Assembly (NCBI GenBank): GCA_022749755.1
Contig: CM040446.1
Location: forward strand, 6,316,966-6,380,965
Source of the DNA: Azadirachta indica
Taxonomy: Eukaryota; Streptophyta; Magnoliopsida; Sapindales; Meliaceae
Direction: 5' to 3'
Length of the DNA: 64,000 nt
Position 1 is the first letter of the stretch. Each line of letters begins with the position of its first letter. The notes beneath the pieces were generated by a model, which worked only from the letters and a program-made list of their open reading frames with translations, did no database searches and was not told the origin of the DNA. Below, one piece after another: positions 52,784 to 64,000 of this stretch. Both the position numbers and the translations under genes were made by a program.

Positions 52784-53659
52784 AAAATTGTAGAGAATAG
52801 GCATTTTTTAGATTCTTAGTGTTATGATCTGTTAGTTTTTTTCCATAAAAACAAACCTTGAACAACTAAAGAGTTAGTTTTTCCATAAAAATAGACCTTG
52901 AACAACTAAGGATTAGGGAAGAAAAAAAGAGAAAATCAAGAAAAACCAGAACCAAAGCAAAGATTATAACAATCTTCATGAAATTAATTTGATATTCCAA
53001 CATTTTGTTTATCCAAATTTAGTTTTTATTATATTGATTTCAATAAGTATGATTGATGAAAGTTAAATTACTCATGAATAACTTTAATTAAATTATTATG
53101 TTATAATAATAAATTAGTTGTGTATCCATATATATTTTTTAAATATTGAATTATATTTTTACTTTTAGTATTTGTTAATATGTAATATGTACAATGGAAG
53201 GCAGAGACATGAATGAATTTTTGGCTTGCCTTGCGATCTCTTTCCTACATGTTTTCTTCTTCCTGCGTTTTATTCTTCATGATTTATTGGTGAAATGTTT
53301 GAATTATAGTGATATTATCCCTAAATTTTAAATAGCTAATGTTATCAAATATTATAATTTTACCATTTTAGTCATTAATATAGTGCCGAAAAAAGACTAA
53401 ATTATTAATATTAATATAACTATGTCCTAAATAGTTATTTTTTATAAGGAATAAGGACAAAAATTTATATTCTTATTAAGAACTGATTTTTTTTATTTTT
53501 TCTTTAATTTTGATGTTCTATTCATTTTTTTAAACTAATTTATATTGTTTGTATCTTGTAAAGTTATATTATATTTTTATTTTTTTTATTCTTTTATTTG
53601 TTTAGAATAGAAACTAAGAGAGAGAAAAATAAAAAAAGAATAAAGTCAAAACATAGTGA

Positions 53660-54590
53660 TTTTAACGATGCTTTTATCAAAATTTGTGCACATGAAACAT
53701 TAGCACGGAATTAACCAAATAGTTACTTGAATAAGATTGGGTGGAAGAATATTATCTTTAAGTTTGTTGCTATCATTGGTAAAAGTTACAACCAAAAGCA
53801 AATGAAAAATAAATGGGACTCCCTTAAAGAGAGATTGGCAAGTTTAAAACAAACTACTGAGAAACGAAGATGGTCTACGTTAGGATACTATAAAGGAAAC
53901 AATTGACGCTAGCGATGAAAGGTGTTATAAAAAATTGAAAGTGCAATTTTAAATCTTTATTTTATAGTGTAATAGAAAATATTATTTTAGTATTTTAGAC
54001 TAACCTTCAAAATATAAATTTTTTACGTTATTGAAACAGATTCTAGGAGCATTTAAATATCGTTCAAAAGGATGGAAACATGCTCACCAGCGAGATATAT
54101 ATTTTATTCAAAGTTGTTGTTATAAGAGAAGGAACATGGGCACTATTTATGGGTTTTGTACTAAACGATAGTGAGGGTTGATCATCTAATGAACGAGATT
54201 ATGATGATAATAATATTAATAGTTAGGAGCAGAACTTGAATAATGATTTAGATAATTTTGATAGGCTTGAAGATATTAACATTCACACAGATAATAATAC
54301 TCTTTTAGCTCTTACACAAGATAATGGAAAGGAAAGGAAAAAGTAGTTCGAGCGAGAGATAACTGCATTTAAATTATCTAAATAATTGGAAAATTTATGT
54401 GAGGTTGTAGAAAATAGCCATCTATATCTACAAAAGGAATGAAGGCGGTTGTAATATTACAAAAGTAATGAATATGTTGCGAAAGGTGCTTAAGATTACA
54501 AGAGAAAGTGAACTTTTTATATTGGCCAAAACTTTTTCTTATAAAAGAAAATGGGGAGATATCTATTGTACTTACGGATCATGACCTTTA
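53660..54590 (+). pseudogene. Myb/SANT-like Harbinger-associated protein, broken
   Basis: The frame at 53660-53910 reads FNDAFIKICAHETLARN, a stop, then NKIGWKNIIFKFVAIIGKSY and QMKNKWDSLKERLASLK. This is the Myb/SANT-like DNA-binding domain pattern (W-N-I, TGKxYxxxQLKNKWD.LK). A frameshift follows, then IDASDERCYKKLKVQF in another frame. A later part at about 54420-54590 retains a degenerate C-terminal domain (KVLKITRESELFILAKTFSY region). In active elements this protein binds DNA and helps the transposase. Stops and shifts make it non-functional. Confidence 0.7.
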
Positions 54591-54889
54591 AATTGAGTGG
54601 TTAAAGCAACTGAAATAATTTTTCACTTTCATGTTATGTTACCATAAAATTATTATTTTACTTTGGCTTATCTTATTTTTAATGAAAGATTATTATTTAA
54701 ATAAAATAATATATATTTTTTTTATTTTAGTTTTATTTTTATTATTGTAATTATGAATTTTATGTATTTTTAACCAATAATAATTTTTATTATATGTTTA
54801 TCTTTTATAGATATAGAATATTCTAAAACTAATGAAAGTGATGATGAATATGAGATATTGAAAATGGTATACTCTGAAGTTGTATTATA

Positions 54890-55055
54890 TGTAATTTATT
54901 TAATTAAGTACAATGTGAAGGTACCACGTCGAACTTAATGTCATACAAGTTATTCATTTGTAATGGAAATATTAAATGGCCATGAAGATAAATGTCACCA
55001 ACAATTTAAGATGGAAAAACATGTATTTATGAGTAAATGAATCAAAAACATTATT
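54890..55055 (+). pseudogene. Harbinger transposase N-terminal fragment
   Basis: The frame reads KVPRRT, a stop, then MEILNGHEDKCHQQFKMEKH and VF. This matches the N-terminal (DUF8040-type) motif of plant Harbinger transposases (PxRTS...LNGH...C...FRMEKHVF). The DDE nuclease region that should follow is absent. Confidence 0.75.
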
Positions 55056-55854
55056 CTTAAAGTTTTTATGTTATGAATTTTTTGTAATACATTTTAATTA
55101 ATAATATCTTGGTGCATTCTTATTAATAGTATAAAAAATTGTTATTTTTTGTACCTAGTTTTGTTATAGATTCTTGTGAATTTAATTGATAGCCATTGGA
55201 ATTCCAATGCTATGTTGGCCTACTGCCAATGTAAACCTCAAAGTTGTGTTTTGTTTTTTTGTACGTGCAGCAGATGATAGGTAGCACAAATCACTTAATT
55301 TTGTTTTCCAATTCCCTTCATCACGTGTCTCTCTTTAACTTAATTACTCTCATCCACCAATTTACCTAGTTGCTATTAAATTAGTGGATAAATTAGTTTG
55401 TTTAAACGATGAAAATAAAAGTTCTAAGATTTCTTACATGAAGAAAATAGTAATATATATTAATTAAGTTATATAACATTTTTAAATTTGGATTATAGAA
55501 AATTTTGTGTATAATTTTAAAATATAACACTTAATTTATATGTATTTTATAATTATTAAATAAATTTTGTGATATACTCTTTCTGGTAAGTTAATTATAT
55601 AATTTTTTTTTTAAAAATTATGCAACTAAACAATTAATTGTTTTAAAAGGATTGTTTTAATTGGCAATCAAATAGTCAAAATTTTTTTCCTAAAAGTTTT
55701 ACTTGAAAAAGCTCTACTTGTGAGAATTCTACTTTTAAAAACTTTATTTAAAATGCTAAATCAAACGAATTATAAGTGTTTAATTGGGTTGACTTTTTTA
55801 ATTAGCTACAATTGCTTTTACAATATTAAAATTCATTTTCAATTTTTTCATTAT

Positions 55855-56835
55855 CATTTGGTTGTCATTGAAAAGTTCTTTTGATGGAATACGAGAGCTA
55901 AAAAAGCCCTATGAAGGCTTCTTCCCTTAAAGCTATTTGAGCTTTCTAAAAACTTGTGTAATATCAAAAATATCTTAATATTATTTTTTTTAATTTGACC
56001 ATACAAATAATATAAAAAAAAAACTTAATTTAACTGTCTTTTATGTTATTACAGTTACAAACACCGTTAACCATTATCTCTTCAACAATCTCTACAAGGT
56101 TCTTTCATGTTTTATATGCAAGTATATAAGTAATTAATTTATATTTACTGTTTTTGTTTATTGAAATTTATTTTATATGATAATGATGATTAATTTAAAA
56201 AGATTTGATTGATGAAAGTTAAATTATTCATAGGAAACATTAATTAAATTGTTTTATTACAGCAATTAATTAAATTAATATTGTGTATACTTAAATTATT
56301 AAATATTGAATTACAATTTTACATTTAGTATTTTTTAATAATATATATAATTGCAGACATACTTTTCTCTCGTCGCCTTTTCATCCCTGCTCGCATTTTT
56401 TTCTTCCTAGATTAGTAGTAAAAATTAGGATAATAACGTTATTACCCCTAAACGTTTAAATAAATAATATTATTAAATATTATTATTAAAATTTTATCAT
56501 TTTAATCCTTAGTGCTAATATAAAACCAAAAGGACTAAATTGTTAATATTAACATAACTATATTTTAAATAATTATTTTTAAAATGTATAGGGACACAAA
56601 AATTATACTCCTCTTAGAAGTGACTTTTTTTTTTTCATTTTTTCTTTAATTTTGAAGTTCTATGCATTTTTTAAACTAGGTTATATTATATATTTGTATT
56701 ATAAAAAGTTTCGTGTACAATTTTAAAATATAGTACTCAATTTATATATTCTTTTTTAGTCATTTAATATATAAAAACAATTTTATAATTATTGACTACT
56801 ACAAAAGAGCATTTTTAATGGGCAACCAAACGGTC
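55855..56835. mobile_element. Internally deleted Harbinger-related element
   Basis: The left end CATTTGGTTGTCATTGAAAA and the right end, on the minus strand GACCGTTTGGTTGCCCATTA, resemble each other and PIF/Harbinger termini. Both continue to TCTTTTG. The interior has the two outer regions of the 53.0-55.8 kb element directly joined at about 56700, without the coding part. This fits a non-autonomous derivative of about 980 bp. Confidence 0.65.
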
Positions 56836-56839
56836 AAAA

Positions 56840-59280
56840 TTTTTTTTTCTCAAAATCTAGTTGAAAAGCCAAGCCAAATGAAACGAAAACATTCTAATAG
56901 ATTTCATCATTTTAATAATGGTAAATATTTTATGTAAAAATTACTAGTAATTGATAGGATTAGCTGAGACTTTGTATATAATATTTTGTGCATTATTATG
57001 ATAATTTACGCAAGATTTGACTGAAACTAAAACTTTTATGGAGAATTCCTGAAGGTTGAAGCTTGCCGCATTTATATCCATCATTAATTTTTTGAGGAAA
57101 GTTTCCAAGACATTGTTTAGTTTTCTTAGCCTTTACACAAAATTTTTACTCACAAAACAGCCAACCTGCCAATTATCATCTATTTAAATCAATAAAATAA
57201 AACTACCCTACAAATTGTAATGTATTAAACCAACAAAATAAAAAAGCCGACAAATTGTTTCTTCCACGCCATCTCTTTGTTTTGTTTTTTCTTCTACTTC
57301 ATCTCTTTCCTTTGTTGTTTCTTTCACTTCATCTCTTTATATGTTACTTTTCTCTCATCACTAAGACTTTTACGAACAATTTTAAAACACAAATAAATTT
57401 TTTCAAGGTTCACACATCAGCAAAGATTTTCTCTACTCTTTGCATATTTATGAGAACTTCTATCGTTATAGCTTATCTCACTTGCATCACTTTGTCACTA
57501 AGTGGTCTCTTATAAGTGTAGGCAATTCTCTTATTGCTTCAAAGTACTTCTTTGGACTTAAGTGTACAACTATTGCTTCTTCTATACAAAATAAAAAATT
57601 ACATCTAAAAAAAATTGAGAGTAAACAATGTCTTTATTATTTTCATGAATATTTAGAAATACTTATTTTATCTCTCATAGAAACCAACCTAATTACACAT
57701 TATATAGATAAATCCTTTCGTCAAGTATGTGCCATAGATTAAACACATCAACATGTAATATTTACACTATAAAGTTTATTAAAAGTACAAACTCATTATT
57801 TATACTGCAGATTACATTAATTTTCATGGACAGTGAGTTAAAATATTTAGGTATAAAGTTAATTATAGATAATATAAAAAATGACTTATTTTACCTGTAT
57901 GAACCTACTTCATAAAATCTCCAAGACTCACCATCATTCTTGCCATTTGGTTTAATTTTAATCCTCTTCCTATAAACTTTTAAAACCATTGACTTAATTT
58001 GGTTTAATTTTAAAGTGACTAATTACAATAGTCATCACCACCATCATCCACCCTAATCACCTCCTCGCCTCCACTATCCACCCTCATCCTTCATTTGTCT
58101 CTACCTTCATATAGTAGTCGCCTCCATCCATCCAACCAACCTCACGCCGCCTCACTAAGGGCAATAGTCGTTGCCTCCACCATCCAATCTCGTGACCTCT
58201 ACCTCTACAATCATCCCTTTTGTTGCTTCCAGTCATCCTCTCATCATCCTCACTAATATCAACACGTTGGGTTTATAAGTTATGTTGTTAGTGTTTGCAA
58301 TTAGGATGTTATATATTCAATTTCAATCAATTTGGTCACTTAATTAAGAAATTAGGAGAGTAGGGAGATTAGGGTTTGAAATTGCTTAAATTAATTTGGG
58401 CATTCAATTAAGGGAGATGAGAGAAGGAGAGAATTTTTGCAGGGTGGAGGAGACTAATGGTGATGGGCGGCGATAGAGTCGAATAGGCCCTAGAGAAAGG
58501 GCATCTCATCGGTTTGAGTCTGGATGTAGTGGAACTTGAAAGATGGAGGCCTGATGTGGTTTAGGGTCATTTGAAATCGACAGTGGAGATTGGTTGATCA
58601 TATGGGTTTGAAGTTGTTCTTTTGGTTTGGGAGAGGAAGAATTGAAATCGAGTTTTTTTTTTTTTTTATCAGAACTGGAATTGAAATTCGTCAGAAAAAG
58701 TTATCCAAAAAAAATTAAAAGAAAAATTAAATTTAAAAAGATTACTAATTTATTATATGAAATATTAATTGTAAAATATATTATTCAATTTATATAACTT
58801 TGTGAAGAAAATATTTTAAAAAACCAAAAGTGGTAATCAGGATTTGTATACGTTACAACATCTCACCTTTTTTTAATTTTTAAGTTAAAAGTACAATTTT
58901 GCCCTTCAAAAAGTTGTTTATAAGAAAGACAATTTTTAAATTAAAGTACGATTTTGCCCTTCAAAAAGTTTTATAAGAATGACAGAAGTAATGGTGAAGG
59001 GGGAAAGAGATTTTTTTGAAACTTCAAGTAGGAAGTGGGTAATTAGGTCACATTTGAGGGGTGTAAAGGAAATTGTCCCCGCTTTTAACGTTAACTCCTT
59101 CACCTATTTGCTTCAATATCTTGACATGTTGCTTTCTCTCTCGCAAGTAGATTTTTACAAGTAGTTTTCGAACACCAATAATTTTTTTCATAGGGTGCAT
59201 GTTCACGCATCGCCAAAGATTTTGTCTTCCTTTGTGTATTTCTCAAAACGTCCAATCTTTTTGTAATTAGAGCCTGCCTT
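56840..59280. other. Intergenic region with low-complexity tracts
   Basis: No confident gene was found. At 57250-57350 there are three repeats of a CACxxCATCTCTTT phrase. Open frames at 57255-57915 are not recognised. At 58030-58260 lies a CACC/CATC-rich tract, followed by G/A-rich sequence to 58660. At 58874-58980 a 55 bp unit (GTACxATTTTGCCCTTCAAA) is duplicated in tandem. Confidence 0.5.
58874..58980. repeat. Tandem duplication, 55 bp period
   Basis: GTACAATTTTGCCCTTCAAA at 58891 recurs as GTACGATTTTGCCCTTCAAA at 58946. The flanking TTTTTAA and ATAAGAA sequences are repeated too. Confidence 0.85.
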
Positions 59281-59289
59281 TGAGGAAAG

Positions 59290-60175
59290 GATGCTGAAGA
59301 AAGAAAAAGCTCTCTAAAAATACTTGTCAAGAGAATTCAAAATGAAAGATTTAGGTATTTTAAAGTATTTTCTAGGGATCGAGTGTCATGATCCAACGAA
59401 GGAATTTTTTTGTCTCAAAAAAAAAAGTACATTTTAGATCTTTTACATGAGATTGGCATGTATGCATGTCAACCAGCTAAAATTCCAGTAGAAGAAGAGC
59501 TAAAACTATATATCAAATTTGATCAAGTTCTAGTTGATAAGACAAGATATCAAAGACTTGTTGAAAGATTAATGTACTTGGCTCGCACTAGACCAGATCT
59601 AGCCTACGCATTGAGTATTGTTAATCAATATATGCATAATCTTGAAGAACAACACATGAATGCAGTAACGTGCATTTTAAGGTATCTGAAGTCTGCACTT
59701 GGGAAGGGAATTTTGTTCTCCAAAAATACAAACTTTCAAAGTATAGATGGATATACTGAAGCTGACTAGGCTGGAGCAATTGATGATAGATGTTCTATTT
59801 CAGGATATTTCACCTTTGTGGGAGACAACTTTGTCACATTGAGAAGTAAGAAGCAACATGTAGTTGCTTGTTCAAGAGCAGAAGCAGAATACAGAGGCAT
59901 AACTCTTGGACTTTGTGAAGTATTATGGCTTAAATTTCTTTTACAAGATTTAGGCTATTTACCTCATCAACCAATTTAAATATATTGTGACAATGAAGCC
60001 GCATGTGATATTGCTCATAATCCAGTTCAACATGATGAGGTAATAGACATGTTCTTTATAAAAAAGAAGTTGGAAGAACGAGTTGCAGAACTACCCGAGA
60101 TTCAGTTAGAAGATCAACTTGTTGATATTCTCACAAAGTCTCAAATGGAATATTTACAAAAGTTCTAGACAAGCT
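59290..60175 (+). pseudogene. Ty1/copia RT-RNase H remnant
   Basis: A nearly continuous frame covers the end of reverse transcriptase and RNase H. RT shows KYLSREFKMKDLGILKYFLG (one stop before it at about 59315), then YILDLLHEIGM, ACQPAKIPV, LMYLARTRPDLAYALSIVNQY and ILRYLK. The Trp of the expected YTEADW is now a stop (59767-59769). RNase H continues with AGAIDDRCSISGYFTFVG, RSKKQHVVACSRAEAEYRG, YCDNEAACDIAHNPVQHDE and DILTKSQ to about 60170. The parts upstream of RT are missing. It has fewer lesions than the Sirevirus-like remnant, so it is probably younger. Confidence 0.88.
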
Positions 60176-60201
60176 GCACATGCGTGATATCTATGCACTA
60201 G

Positions 60202-60380
60202 TTTGAGGGAGGGTGTTCAAGTTTCCAACAATGGAGGCACCGAATTCCACCGAAGTCAACAATGGCAGCACCGAATTCCACAGCCATGCAAAAATCTATA
60301 AAGCACATTGGTATGTGTTGTTAATTGGGACATGAAATGAAACATTTCTTCAATAACTATGTTGGATGAAAATGTATAAA
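60202..60380 (+). mobile_element. Polypurine tract and start of a copia 3' LTR
   Basis: TTTGAGGGAGGG (60202-60213) is the polypurine tract and TGTTCAAG (from 60214) starts the LTR, right after the RNase H frame. A 31 bp unit is repeated in tandem at 60226-60256 and 60257-60287 (CAACAATGGxxGCACCGAAT). The LTR's right end could not be fixed, and no 5' LTR is seen in the window. Confidence 0.65.
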
Positions 60381-61121
60381 TATATATTTTTTGATAATTA
60401 GATTGATTATATAATTCAGACGAAAGTTGTTAATTGTTTGGTTTCTCATACTATCCGAAGATGTGTCGCGTATATTTGGAAAATTTTGAAAAAAATAAAA
60501 ATGTTATGCTGCAGCAATTTTTATCATTTAAAATAGTATAAATTAAACAAATAGATTCATAACAATTTGATAATAATTTTTATTATCAACAAATACTAAT
60601 CTAATATTATTCATATGCATTATCTATTTCAGAATTCTCGAAGACTTAGTGATAAAAACAAGAAGAGCACACATCTTTAATATTTTGAATGCATCATCAA
60701 TCATCGATTAATCGTTCCTTAAAGATTGTCATTGATATTTCAATATTGTATTGTATGCAAGGTGATTTTACCCTGAAAATGAACCTTTATTTGTATGTAA
60801 AAATACAATTACATTGATTTTAATACACCTACAACCCCACAAGGCAAAGCATTGCCTTGAAGCAATCTTTATGCATGTATTCCCCGAGATAGTTGATTAT
60901 ACAGGAAATATAACAATTTTCTAGTTATGTGAAAACTAATCGCATAACATCATATGCAGCAACACCACCTGGCTGAGGCATTTGTATTGTATATTTCTAA
61001 CTTATTCCCACATTTGCTAGAAAACGCTTTACATGCTCAAAGAAGCAAACCAGTCATGCGATTTTTTATTTGTTCTCTTGCTGTTGTTTAATCAAAAACT
61101 GCAGTTTACTGGAATCATATG
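60381..61121. other. AT-rich spacer and probable PEX10 3' UTR
   Basis: No gene was recognised. The last few hundred bases before 61122 probably include the 3' untranslated region of the minus-strand PEX10. No clear polyadenylation signal was chosen. Confidence 0.4.
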
Positions 61122-63918
61122 TTAGAAGTCTGAATGGTACAAACAGACTAGGCTTGAGTGAGTTATGGGAGTTCGACAGAGAGGGCATTCTGGCTTTTCA
61201 TTGCACCATTCCATAATGCAGTTCCTACAAATAGAGCATGCTGTAAGGTAAGACTGGAGAGATTGATACAATCTGGTGCCAGAAAGGAAAGGAATATCAA
61301 GACTATACCAGCAGAATACATGACCACAAGGTGTAGCTGTAGGATGCTGGCGATTGCTCAGGCAGAGTGTACATTTGCTGACTCCACTTGCTGCTTGAGA
61401 CTGAACAGACACAAAATAAAAGCAAAATTACTGAGTCTCCCTAGACATGAACTGATAAAATTTGAGTCCACTGTGCAAGTCAGAAATCTCTATACTAACC
61501 AAAGCGAATTTATCTTCCCATGCAGCAAAACATAGGTTTTCTGCATCATTTAACTTCAGTTGACAAAGCCAATGACAGAAAATAATGTCGTGAATAATCT
61601 AAATCATTAATGGTGATTCTCAATATACTGTATCCAAGCAGTTGAAGGCCTATAGACAACAATGTAAGCAGTTAACTATCTTACTAGTTAATGATGTAAC
61701 TTTCTATCCTCTGTATTGTTCTATCTTCCTCTTTATTCTCCATTTTCTCTCAACTAAACAACATAAAAACTAGGCAATTTTCCAAAATTTACATGATAGC
61801 TTAAAAGAGCAAATGCAGATATAATAAAATATTAAATACAGAACTACATTATTCAATGAGAATACTTGAGACAAACCTCTGAAGTAGATGTGGAATCTAA
61901 TACCCAACTTCCCTTGTCACTCTCTGTAGGTATCAAACTGCCTTCTTCATTTAACACGGGCAAACCTCGACCTACATAATTGCAAGGAAAGGAGCAGTTA
62001 ATTAACATGATTAATCAGTCACATAACACATGCCCACCTCTCTTATGAAGCCTCAGTCTAACATATCTTTCATAAAAAAGTTCCAACTATCAATGAGATA
62101 TTGTTCTTGGCTATTTTAGGCGTGTAACTAAACTTGACATTCAAACAAGTTAATCCAAACCCTAAAATTTTGGTGGTTGACAAATGTCTGGCAATTTGTG
62201 TAGTTTAATCTACATCCAACTTGGCAAGCAATATGGAAACATAAAAATCAACCAATGCACGTTCTGACAGGTGGTAGATTTGCTCAAATTTTAGTCTAAT
62301 TAAGAAGAACATCTACCACATAATGCACAAATATAAGTAGCCTTCAGTTGTTGAATGTAGCTCACAGTATTGGGTCACTTCTAGAGAAAATACAAGCAGT
62401 AACAAATATGAGTTCAAAAGTAGAAACCTGTTGAACTTTGGTGGGACCCTAAAGATGTTGGATGAACTGAACTAGCAATAGAAGATAGATTGCTGCGTCG
62501 TAGACCTTCAGCTGCAATGATACATAGCTGAATCAAAAGGAAAACACCAAGTATTTGATATCTGCAACAGAAGGCAATAAACAAGTTCAAATATTTTGAA
62601 TGGATGTTTAATGTCTCAATATCTAATGCTGATGCAAATTTTGCTTGCTAAATGTTCAAATGATGAGAACACAAACAAGTATAACCAGGGAAACCCTAGT
62701 GGTTCTTCATCAATAAAAACAGAAGAAGCAAAAAGAACTGACCTTGGCCTTTGATTTGTTGGTTTTCCAATGAACACATAACGTATACCTGCTGCACGTT
62801 TTGATATATGATAATATAGGCCTGAAAAGAAAATTATGATAAAGATATAAATTTTTAAACCAATATGTCATTAGATACCCACTGCAATTTGTGAACCTCA
62901 GATATTACCTTCAAAGTAGAAGAACATAAGATTGGCTCGAAGAATCAACAGTAAAAATTCACGTGCTATGGGAAGCACCTAAATATTCATCAGCAAAAGA
63001 AAATCTTAAGAAATTATTCTACAAGGTGTTTATAAAACAGATTATTAGTAAACTTCTAAAGTATTGCAATAAGGGTTAAAAGATGACTCCATCTGACAAA
63101 AGGGAAAACAAAATAGTATTCGAAAACAATCTATCTTGTAACTCTCAGTAGAAAGTTTAAATAAACAGAAGTAAATTTATAACCAAATAAATGAGAAAAA
63201 ACATGATTTTGACCCAAAAACTCAATCAGCAATTCATATTTATTGGCCCAAGAAATAAAATCATATCATTAGCATATCACAACCACAATTTTCAGAGAAC
63301 AAGTATTACCGTAGGCCATCTTTGAATTGCATGTAAGTATAGTTCTTTAAATTTCTGTTTCAACCTTGACACTGCAGATTGCGACACCCGTGATGCAGAG
63401 GAAGATGGAGATTCTGTCATCTCCAAAGATTGGTCCCGACTGCTCCCTGGAGCACCGTATCTATCAAGCTCATCAGACTGAGATTCAGCAAGAACAATGC
63501 CACGTGAAGCAACTCTAGAGCTACAAAATAGCCAATTCACGAATTCAACAACTCTCCTTTGTTACTAAGGTCTATAACTGAAACAATGTACAAAAGAATG
63601 AATGTAAATATTGAAAGGAAAAATAATAGGCAATTTTAAACCTGATTCTTTCTGCAATATAAGGAACTGCTGTCTGATATACAATAAAAAGAGCGCGCCT
63701 TGCTGGTGTTGGAGGAAGTCTCTGAGGACCTACAACCTGACAAAACAACCTATCAAGTAATTTACACAAAATAAAAGCTGAATCCAAGTCCAAAACTAGG
63801 AAAATTTACAGATTCTAAAGCGTGAAGACCTGAGTAATGTCACAGTATTCCTCTCCCAGCGTTTGCTGCCCGAACCTGTTGTCAATACATAATAAAGCAT
63901 CTGCCCTAGAAGTTTTGT
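61122..63918 (-). CDS. PEX10: Peroxin 10, RING E3 ligase (5' end outside window)
   Basis: PEX10 is a peroxisomal-membrane RING ubiquitin ligase that, with PEX2 and PEX12, recycles the import receptor PEX5. Visible exons (minus) are 63830-63918, 63642-63736, 63310-63520, 62909-62978, 62743-62821, 62428-62561, 61877-61971, 61309-61400 and 61122-61224. Family landmarks are [48 protein letters not shown] and [15 protein letters not shown]. The C3HC4 RING follows: [20 protein letters not shown], then [18 protein letters not shown]. The conserved end is [12 protein letters not shown]. The first exon(s) lie beyond the right edge. The exon at 63830-63918 is 89 bp, and its two halves ([14 protein letters not shown] and [11 protein letters not shown]) are in different frames, as if one G were missing in the GGG near 63870. 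This is either an assembly error or a real frameshift. Confidence 0.93.
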
Positions 63919-64000
63919 CTGCACAAAATCATAACGAATGTACATTTATGTTATAACTCTAATCCGTAATTTACTATCCAAACATGGAACTTAGCATTAA

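Larger units (their letters stand above)
53020..55760 (+). mobile_element. Decayed PIF/Harbinger-type element
   Basis: Two coding remnants, a Myb/SANT-like protein and a transposase N-terminus, lie in the order typical of two-gene PIF/Harbinger transposons. The outer parts (53020-53560 and 55480-55760) are repeated side by side at 56195-56890, so they appear to be the element's terminal regions. The right end has ATTGGCAATCAAATAGTC, a decayed form of the TTTGGTTGCC-type terminal repeat. The left terminus was not found. Confidence 0.65.

Noticed and set aside
57255..57915. Three short overlapping open frames
   Set aside because: They are low-complexity Phe/Leu-rich or AT-biased translations. 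No domain was recognised and no coding evidence was found.
61158..61535. Plus-strand 125-codon open frame
   Set aside because: It is the antisense of the PEX10 RING exons and an intron.

Overview
This is a window of an AT-rich eudicot plant nuclear genome. Its genes have spliced exons with GT/AG borders. Six nuclear genes of clear plant type are present: three mechanosensitive channels, a chloroplast-targeted photosystem II subunit, thermospermine synthase, and PEX10 running off the right edge. Between them lies a dense layer of decayed transposable elements. I cannot name the species.

The main gene story is a dispersed triplication of an MSL10-like mechanosensitive channel gene. Copy A (2349-5417, +), copy B (20719-23728, -) and copy C (41575-44673, +) each have five coding exons with identical phases. 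All three have open reading frames and encode 769, 767 and 769 residues. Homology continues into introns, a probable 5' UTR intron, upstream flanks and about 200 bp downstream, so these are segmental duplicates and not retrocopies. B and C are closest to each other and share longer flanks. They also share a glycine-to-lysine change in the predicted pore-lining helix, where A keeps glycine.

Right of copy C is a normal gene-rich stretch: intronless PSBX (45344-45715, +), then ACL5 (46234-48516, -), a complete ten-exon gene of 340 codons. At the right edge, PEX10 (61122-63918, -) lacks its first exon(s). Its first visible exon appears to lack one base relative to the expected reading frame.

The spaces between genes are transposon graveyards. 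6.4-14.4 kb holds Ty3/gypsy and Ty1/copia (Sirevirus-like) pol remnants plus two inverted 3' LTR ends. 14.8-19 kb holds MITEs and long inverted repeats, one with a MITE nested in its arm. 26.9-32.0 kb is a nearly complete 5.05 kb CACTA element carrying a broken Ptta/En/Spm gene, inserted in another degenerate TE gene. 37.3-38.7 kb is a TIR element. 53.0-56.8 kb holds a decayed PIF/Harbinger element beside an internally deleted relative. 59.3-60.4 kb is the 3' end of a copia element.

The cellular genes do not form a single pathway. PSBX acts in thylakoids, ACL5 in xylem polyamine signalling, PEX10 in peroxisome import, and MSL10-type channels in plasma-membrane mechanosensing. No RNA genes or CRISPR arrays were seen.
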